Source: an uncultured Dorea sp.
GTDB lineage: Bacteria > Bacillota > Clostridia > Lachnospirales > Lachnospiraceae
Direction of reading: 5' to 3'
NCBI GenBank assembly: GCA_910588745.1
Contig: CAJURK010000022.1
Coordinates: 1-47,342, forward strand
DNA length: 47,342 nt
A model generated the notes under the pieces. That model did no database searches and was not told the DNA's origin. It saw only the letters and a program-made list of their open reading frames with translations. A program made the translations under genes and the position numbers. The first letter of the stretch is position 1; each line of letters opens with the position of its first letter. This document shows positions 42,853 through 47,342 of this stretch, piece by piece.

Positions 42853-44199
42853 ATGAAACAGGAAACAGTGGATTTGACAAAAGGGTCGGTGGCAAAGGGA
42901 ATCATAGGTTTTACGATTCCCTTAATTCTTGGACAGCTATTGCAGCAGTTGTATAATATGGCGGATGCATGGGTGATTGGAAATTTTGCAGATAATACGG
43001 CCTTTGCGGCAGTCAGCACATCGGGAAGCCTTGTTTTTCTGATCGTGGGTTTATTTAATGGAATTGCGATTGGGGGAGGCGTGGTAATTTCTCGCTATTT
43101 TGGCGCCGGCGATGAAGAAAATGTAGAGAGAGCAATACATACGAACATTCTATTTGGCATCGCTGCTTCGGCAGCGGTGACAATTGCGGGGGTGTTTGGC
43201 GCGCCCCGGATCTTGCAATGGATGCGGGTTCCGGAAAATGTTCTGCCGGAATCCATTACATATTTTCAAATATATTTTGCGGGCAGCGTAACGATTGTTA
43301 TGTATAATATGTTTATGTCTGTAATGCGGGCGCTGGGAGACAGCCTTCACCCTTTATATTATCTGGCGGTATCATCTATTGTAAATGTAGCGCTGGATCT
43401 GCTGTTTGTAGCAGGATTTCGCTGGGGCGTGGCGGGAGCGGCAACTGCTACGGTATTGTCGCAGGGCTTAAGCGTCGTACTCTGTATCCTACGGATGCGG
43501 AAAAATGAAGGCTGCGCTCGGATTAGCTGGAGGAAGCTCAAGTTCTGTGGATATATGATGAAGGATGTGATTTATCAGGGGCTCCCTGCCGGCATCCAGA
43601 ATTCAGTGATTAGTATTGGGAATGTGGTGGTGCAGACCAACGTAAATTCTTTTGGGGAATACGCCATGTCCGGCATGGGTTCCCATTCTAAGATTGAAGG
43701 GTTTGTGTTTATTCCGATTATGGCGATGTCCCTTACCATGTCTACTTTTATCAGCCAGAATCTGGGTGCGAAGGAGTACGGCAGGGCGAAAAAGGGAGCG
43801 GTATTTGGAATCCTTTCCTGTGTTGTTATTGCGGAGGCGATCGGAGTGGCCGCATTTAATTTTTCACCGTATTTTGTGCGGATTTTTGCGAAGGCCGATG
43901 AAGCGGTTGGATTTGGAGTGATTATGCAGAAAACGGTAACGCTGTTTTATTTTTTGCTGGCATTTTCCCACAGCGCCACAGGGGTGCTAAGGGGCTGTGG
44001 GAAGTCGGTGGTGCCTATGGTTACCATGCTGGGTTTCTGGTGTGGGATCAGGGTGTTGTATGTAACGGCAGCCGTCCGTTTTTTTCCGGCGTTCCAAACG
44101 ATCTGCTGGGCGTATCCGCTTACTTGGAGCTTGAGCAGTATCGTGTTTTTATGGTTTCTGGTAAAAACCGACTGGACGCATGCTTATGAGAAAAAGTAA
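42853..44199 (+). CDS. MATE family efflux transporter
   Basis: A 448-residue, 12-helix multidrug/toxin exporter. The N-terminus has the family pattern IPLILGQLLQQLYNMADAWV, and SGSLVFLIVGLFNGIAIGGG follows. Both bundle halves are complete. These use Na+ or H+ gradients to export cationic or other drugs; the substrate here is unknown. GTG 42847 overlaps the AAGGCGG site, so ATG 42853 is the likely start. A hairpin ends the operon. Confidence 0.9.
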   Translation: MKQETVDLTKGSVAKGIIGFTIPLILGQLLQQLYNMADAWVIGNFADNTAFAAVSTSGSLVFLIVGLFNGIAIGGGVVISRYFGAGDEENVERAIHTNILFGIAASAAVTIAGVFGAPRILQWMRVPENVLPESITYFQIYFAGSVTIVMYNMFMSVMRALGDSLHPLYYLAVSSIVNVALDLLFVAGFRWGVAGAATATVLSQGLSVVLCILRMRKNEGCARISWRKLKFCGYMMKDVIYQGLPAGIQNSVISIGNVVVQTNVNSFGEYAMSGMGSHSKIEGFVFIPIMAMSLTMSTFISQNLGAKEYGRAKKGAVFGILSCVVIAEAIGVAAFNFSPYFVRIFAKADEAVGFGVIMQKTVTLFYFLLAFSHSATGVLRGCGKSVVPMVTMLGFWCGIRVLYVTAAVRFFPAFQTICWAYPLTWSLSSIVFLWFLVKTDWTHAYEKK

Positions 44200-44204
44200 A
44201 AGAA

Positions 44205-44230
44205 AATAGGATGGCTTCTGCTATCCTATT
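44205..44230 (+). terminator. Hairpin after the MATE gene
   Basis: An 11-bp stem (AATAGGATGGC with GCTATCCTATT, one G-T pair, 4-base loop) follows an A-rich stretch. The T-run is short. Its 3' arm ends 16 bases before the GH42 remnant. Confidence 0.6.
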
Positions 44231-44245
44231 CTATAAGGAGGATAT

Positions 44246-45038
44246 ATGGATAAGATACGGTTCGGAACAGCATATTATAATGAATACCTGCCTTATGAAC
44301 GGCTGGAACAGGATGTTGAGATGATGAAGAAGGCGGGGATTAATACCGTGCGGATTGCGGAATCTACCTGGAGTACCTGCGAGCCTCAAGAGGGAGCGTT
44401 TGATTTCTCCCATGTAATCCGGGTGATGGACGCTATGGAAGCAGCCGGGATTGACGTGGTTATTGGCACTCCAACCTATGCGGTACCGTCGTGGATGGAG
44501 AAATCTTACCCGGAGATTCTGGCGGAGACAGAAAAGGGCAGAGGGATTTACGGAGCCAGGCAGATTATGGATATTACACATCCGGCTTACTTGTTCTATG
44601 CGGAACGGATGATAAGAAAGCTGATGGAATGTACAGCTTATAGGAAATGCGCGGCAGGTTTCCAGTTGGATAATGAAACCAAATATTATGGTACTGCCGG
44701 GAAGAATGTGCAAAGGCAGTTTGTGAAATACCTTCGGGGGAAGTTTGGCGATGACTTGAACGCGATGAATGCGGAGTTCGGGTTGGACTACTGGAGTAAT
44801 CGGGTAAATGCATGGGAGGATTTCCCGGATGTGAGAGGAACGGTTAACGGAAGCTTAGGAGCGGAATTTGCGAAATTTCAGCGGATTCTGGTAAACCGGT
44901 TTCTTAACTGGCAGGCGGATATTGTGAATGAGTACCGCAGGGAAGGACGGATGGAATATACTGACCAGGGAGCAGGTGGGCGTCCGGAAGGAGCTTGGAG
45001 TGTCTCCGTGGGGGTTGCGGATGATAGAAGAAATTTAA
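44246..45038 (+). pseudogene. GH42 beta-galactosidase remnant, internal deletion and frame change
   Basis: The first about 230 codons are a GH42 beta-galactosidase N-terminus: FGTAYYNEYLPYERLEQDVE, TPTYAVPSWM and the acid/base motif FQLDNE, up to RFLNWQADIVNEYRRE near 44940. A full enzyme has about 650-690 residues. The original frame then runs into an unrelated tail and stops at 45046. In the +1 frame, bases 44943-45038 encode KDGWNILTREQ and LGVSPWGLRMIEEI followed by a stop, which looks like the usual GH42 C-terminus. The simplest reading is an internal loss of about 400 codons, nucleophile included, with a change of frame. A strong AAGGAGG and ATG remain, so a truncated protein may still be made but cannot be active. 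Confidence 0.75.
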
Positions 45039-45059
45039 GCGGCTAATTCTTGCGTGTTT

Positions 45060-45113
45060 AGCATCCCTTAGGAACCGGCGCGGATCCCCAGCCGGTTCCT
45101 AAGGGATGCTTTT
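45060..45113 (+). terminator. Strong 20-bp-stem terminator after the GH42 remnant
   Basis: Bases 45060-45079 are the exact reverse complement of 45091-45110, with an 11-base loop, and TTTTG follows. It lies between convergent units and would also stop minus-strand transcripts from the SorC gene. Confidence 0.85.
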
Positions 45114-45129
45114 GCAAATCTGTTTTTCT

Positions 45130-46095
45130 TTAGTTGGCGGCCGTTTCTTTGGCGCCGATTCGGTACAGCTCTTCCGCGCACTGCGCGTCGGTGACCAGGA
45201 CGTTAATGTAGCCGCCCCGAATTGCGCCGTGTATGGCTTTCGCTTTGTGGATACCGCTGGCAATACCGATGGCGTAGGGGACGTTTTTTAATTTATTTAA
45301 TTGAATGCCGAATACTTGTTTGTTATATTCGATTTGGTCTGTATTACCGTCTTTGTCAAATAAATGCATGCAGATATCGCCGCATACTTCCGTCCGGCGG
45401 ACATATTCTTTCATTTCTTCGGTATAATAGCCGCTTTGGAAAACGGAGGATAAATCGTCGCCGGTGCCGATACCGACAACTACCACATCTAAGGAATCGT
45501 AATGGTTCATTACTTTTCGGATGCTTTCTTCTTTCATGAGCGTCCGCTTTGTCTGGGAACGGGATACGATTGCCGGTACATAGAGATGGAGTCCGTTTCC
45601 GTGAAATGCTTTAGCTAAGATATCGACCACGTGATTTGCGTCCAGGGTAACCTCCAAGTCGCCGCTTCCGCCCAGGAGAGGGACGAAGGTGAGGTTCTGA
45701 AACTGTCTGGAGGCATAAGGCGCCAGGTACCGCAGCGTGGTTCCTGAACCGACGCCTATGACATCGTCGTCTTTTAGAATGGAGTTTAAATATCCGGCGG
45801 CCATTTTGGCCAGCACGTCTTTTTGCTGAAGGTTTTCTACCGTATCGGCAACAATTACCTCCTGCAGACGGAAAGCCTTCTCCAGCCTGCGTTCCAGTTC
45901 GGAATAACAACGTTTCTGGGGATCGGAGATAATGATTTGGACAACCCGTTTCTGCTTAGCGGTTTTGATTAGTTTGGCGACGGTGGGGCGCGAAAGATCC
46001 ATCAGACGAGCGATATCGCTCTGGCTGACATCTCTGTTGTAATATAAATCACATACGCGCAGCATCATACGCTCATTGTTAACAATTTTCTTCAT
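45130..46095 (-). CDS. SorC/DeoR-type sugar-binding transcriptional regulator
   Basis: A 321-residue regulator. A short HTH (about 15-55: CDLYYNRDVSQSDIARLMDL, SRPTVAKLIKTA) is followed by the SorC sugar-phosphate-binding domain (GVGSGTTLRYLAPY, FVPLLGGSGDLEV, VVVGIGTGDDL, GIASGIHKAKAIHGAIRGGY). Members respond to phosphorylated sugars. The longer open frame to 46281 runs through ispG and is not coding. ATG 46095 lies 8 bases after the ispG stop; the ribosome site is weak (AAAGGA about 20 bases upstream), so coupling to ispG is possible. It may once have controlled the neighbouring beta-galactosidase. Confidence 0.85.
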   Translation of the reverse strand: MKKIVNNERMMLRVCDLYYNRDVSQSDIARLMDLSRPTVAKLIKTAKQKRVVQIIISDPQKRCYSELERRLEKAFRLQEVIVADTVENLQQKDVLAKMAAGYLNSILKDDDVIGVGSGTTLRYLAPYASRQFQNLTFVPLLGGSGDLEVTLDANHVVDILAKAFHGNGLHLYVPAIVSRSQTKRTLMKEESIRKVMNHYDSLDVVVVGIGTGDDLSSVFQSGYYTEEMKEYVRRTEVCGDICMHLFDKDGNTDQIEYNKQVFGIQLNKLKNVPYAIGIASGIHKAKAIHGAIRGGYINVLVTDAQCAEELYRIGAKETAAN

Positions 46096-46103
46096 AGCGA
46101 CAG

Positions 46104-47174
46104 CTAATTGACCGTCCTTTCTGCGTTCCAGTGATCCAGTTCGCTTTTGAGGGCGTGCAGCAGTTCTGCTTCCGGCATCTTGCGGATAATCTGCCCCTTT
46201 TTGAAAAGCAGGCCTTCGCCCCGGCCTCCGGCAATGCCCAGGTCGGCTTCCCTGGCTTCTCCAGGACCGTTGACAACACATCCCATAACGGCTACCTTGA
46301 GATTCAGATCATAGTTTGCCGCCAGTTCTTCAACCTGATTGGCGAGCCGGATGAGATTGATCTGGGTTCTGCCGCAGGTAGGGCAGGAGATTACTTCAAT
46401 TCCGCATTTTCTAAGATTGAGGGCCGCCAATATTTTTTGCGCGGTCCGTACCTCTTCCGTGCGGTCGCCGGTCAGGGAAACGCGTATGGTATTGCCGATG
46501 CCCATGTGGAGGATTACGCCCAGCCCCACGCTGGATTTGATGATTCCGCTTGAGGTCGGACCCGCTTCTGTAATTCCCACGTGAAGAGGGTAGTCCGTAG
46601 ACTGAACCATAAGTTCGTAAGCCTTAATGCACATCATGACGTCCGAGGATTTGATGCTGACGATGATATCTTTTAAGCCAAATTGCTCTACCATTCGGAT
46701 CTTGTCAATGGCGCTTTCTACCAGGCCCTCGGCGGTGACTCCTCCGTATTTCTGGATCAGTTCTTTTTCCAGGGAGCCGCTGTTGACGCCGATGCGGATA
46801 GGTACGCGGCAGGAAACCGCTTTTTCCACTACGGCCCGGATTTTCTCAGGACTGCCGATATTGCCGGGATTGATGCGGATTTTATCCGCTCCGTGTTCCA
46901 TAGCGGCAATTGCCAGCTTGTAGTCGAAATGAATGTCTGCTACAAGAGGAATGGAAATCTGCTTCTTTATTTCGGGAAGCGCTTTGGCAGCTTCTAGGGT
47001 GGGGACGGCGCAGCGGATGATCTGACATCCGGCTTCCGTTAGTTCATGGATCTGCGCAACGGTTGCGGCCGCGTCTTCAGTCCTTGTGTTGGTCATGGAT
47101 TGAATTGTAATAGGCGCGCCGCCGCCTATGGGAACGTTTCCTACCATTACCCGCCTGGTGTTATCTCTATACAT
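46104..47174 (-). CDS. ispG: 4-hydroxy-3-methylbut-2-enyl-diphosphate synthase, flavodoxin/ferredoxin type
   Basis: A 356-residue MEP-pathway enzyme (GcpE) that converts MEcPP to HMBPP. Seen are ITIQSMTNTRTEDAAAT, ADIHFDYKLA, RINPGNIG, GITEAGPTSSGIIKSS and the 4Fe-4S ligands in SCPTCGRTQINL and VAVMGCVVNGPGEA. The length is typical of the short bacterial form. TGGAGG lies before the ATG. In Clostridia, ispG usually follows dxr and rseP; those genes would lie beyond the window edge. Confidence 0.95.
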   Translation of the reverse strand: MYRDNTRRVMVGNVPIGGGAPITIQSMTNTRTEDAAATVAQIHELTEAGCQIIRCAVPTLEAAKALPEIKKQISIPLVADIHFDYKLAIAAMEHGADKIRINPGNIGSPEKIRAVVEKAVSCRVPIRIGVNSGSLEKELIQKYGGVTAEGLVESAIDKIRMVEQFGLKDIIVSIKSSDVMMCIKAYELMVQSTDYPLHVGITEAGPTSSGIIKSSVGLGVILHMGIGNTIRVSLTGDRTEEVRTAQKILAALNLRKCGIEVISCPTCGRTQINLIRLANQVEELAANYDLNLKVAVMGCVVNGPGEAREADLGIAGGRGEGLLFKKGQIIRKMPEAELLHALKSELDHWNAERTVN

Positions 47175-47273
47175 AGCTTTTCCTCCAAAGTAACCCTCCG
47201 GTATCTGCCGGAAGATACGAAATTGCAGAAAATATCCGCGGAACGGATCATTTTTTCTGCCTGTGTTGTATTT

Positions 47274-47307
47274 AATCCCAAAGAGGGTTTAATCCCAAAG
47301 AGGGTTT
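47274..47307. repeat. Tandem repeat, two 17-bp units
   Basis: The unit AATCCCAAAGAGGGTTT occurs twice without a break, and partial copies continue on both sides. Each unit is itself a small dyad (CCC-AAAGA-GGG). It lies about 100 bases upstream of ispG. Confidence 0.7.
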
Positions 47308-47314
47308 AATTCCC

Positions 47315-47328
47315 CGCAGCTTGCTGCG
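47315..47328. repeat. CGCAGC-TT-GCTGCG palindrome at the window edge
   Basis: A perfect 12-of-14 dyad. The same CGCAGC/GCTGCG core forms the tip of the long inverted repeat at 253-266. It may be the tip of another element cut by the window end. Confidence 0.4.
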
Positions 47329-47342
47329 CAACAAACTAATGA

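Noticed and set aside
46096..46281. Upstream extension of the SorC regulator gene
   Set aside because: It runs through the 3' end of ispG in another frame and has no similarity to SorC proteins.
1..47342. CRISPR arrays, tRNA or rRNA genes, intact transposases, phage genes
   Set aside because: No regularly spaced repeats, cloverleaf sequences or integrase/transposase-like proteins were recognised in the window; a tRNA-finding program would settle short RNA genes.

Overview
The window looks like a chromosomal segment of a gut-type anaerobic Clostridia, most likely Lachnospiraceae. Supporting signs are the gene families (DUF4364, DUF2164, FeoB-associated Cys-rich protein, fused AMMECR1/MEMO protein, large hybrid histidine kinases), strong AGGAGG-type ribosome binding sites, medium GC, and the rho-rpmE-yqhQ-prmC-prfA order. 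Genus cannot be fixed from the sequence alone. No tRNA, rRNA, CRISPR array, intact insertion sequence or prophage was recognised.

Layout. 1-5415 (+): a C4-dicarboxylate module. It holds the end of an FNR-like 2Fe-2S electron-transfer subunit, a 2Fe-2S/2x4Fe-4S protein, a soluble fumarate-reductase-type flavoprotein, two-subunit class I fumarase and an AspT/YidE-family transporter. Read together this is malate -> fumarate -> succinate with export and NAD(P)H oxidation, and no membrane anchor is visible. A 165-bp inverted repeat sits inside the operon. 5588-10279 (+): accessory genes (AAA/PD-(D/E)XK protein, VanZ-like, RpiR regulator, sugar O-acetyltransferase overlapping a HAD phosphatase). 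10286-15748 (+): a 35-codon ORF and two large hybrid histidine kinases, one cytosolic (GAF/PAS) and one membrane-bound with a receiver that has Asn for its phospho-acceptor Asp. 15827-18671 (+): YdcF-like, DUF2164 and MEMO-AMMECR1 fusion. 18685-20925 (-): DUF2971 and a PQ-loop/SGNH-like fusion, divergent from a LysR regulator.

22131-24581 (-) carries a short DtxR-family repressor and a chemoreceptor. They lie beside the divergent feoA-feoA-feoB-Cys-rich iron(II) uptake operon (24862-27802, +), whose promoter carries an 18-bp palindrome over the -10 box. 27910-31777 (-) is malic enzyme, a TIGR01212 radical SAM protein, DUF4364 and a split two-gene ChrA transporter. From 32175 (+) runs a housekeeping cluster: rho, rpmE, yqhQ, prmC, prfA. 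After it come a surface 5'-nucleotidase, a DUF2156 acyltransferase-like protein, two PLP aminotransferases (second HisC-like), a small multidrug exporter and a MATE pump.

At 44246-45038 lies a GH42 beta-galactosidase remnant that has lost its middle and kept both ends in different frames. The right end (-) has a SorC-type sugar-responsive regulator and ispG of the MEP isoprenoid pathway. Several start codons were moved to the codon that best fits a ribosome binding site; each case is explained in its entry. Nothing here is unambiguously a new system. The best candidates for something undescribed are the anchorless fumarate reductase operon with its inverted repeat, the PQ-loop/SGNH fusion and the Asp-to-Asn hybrid kinase.
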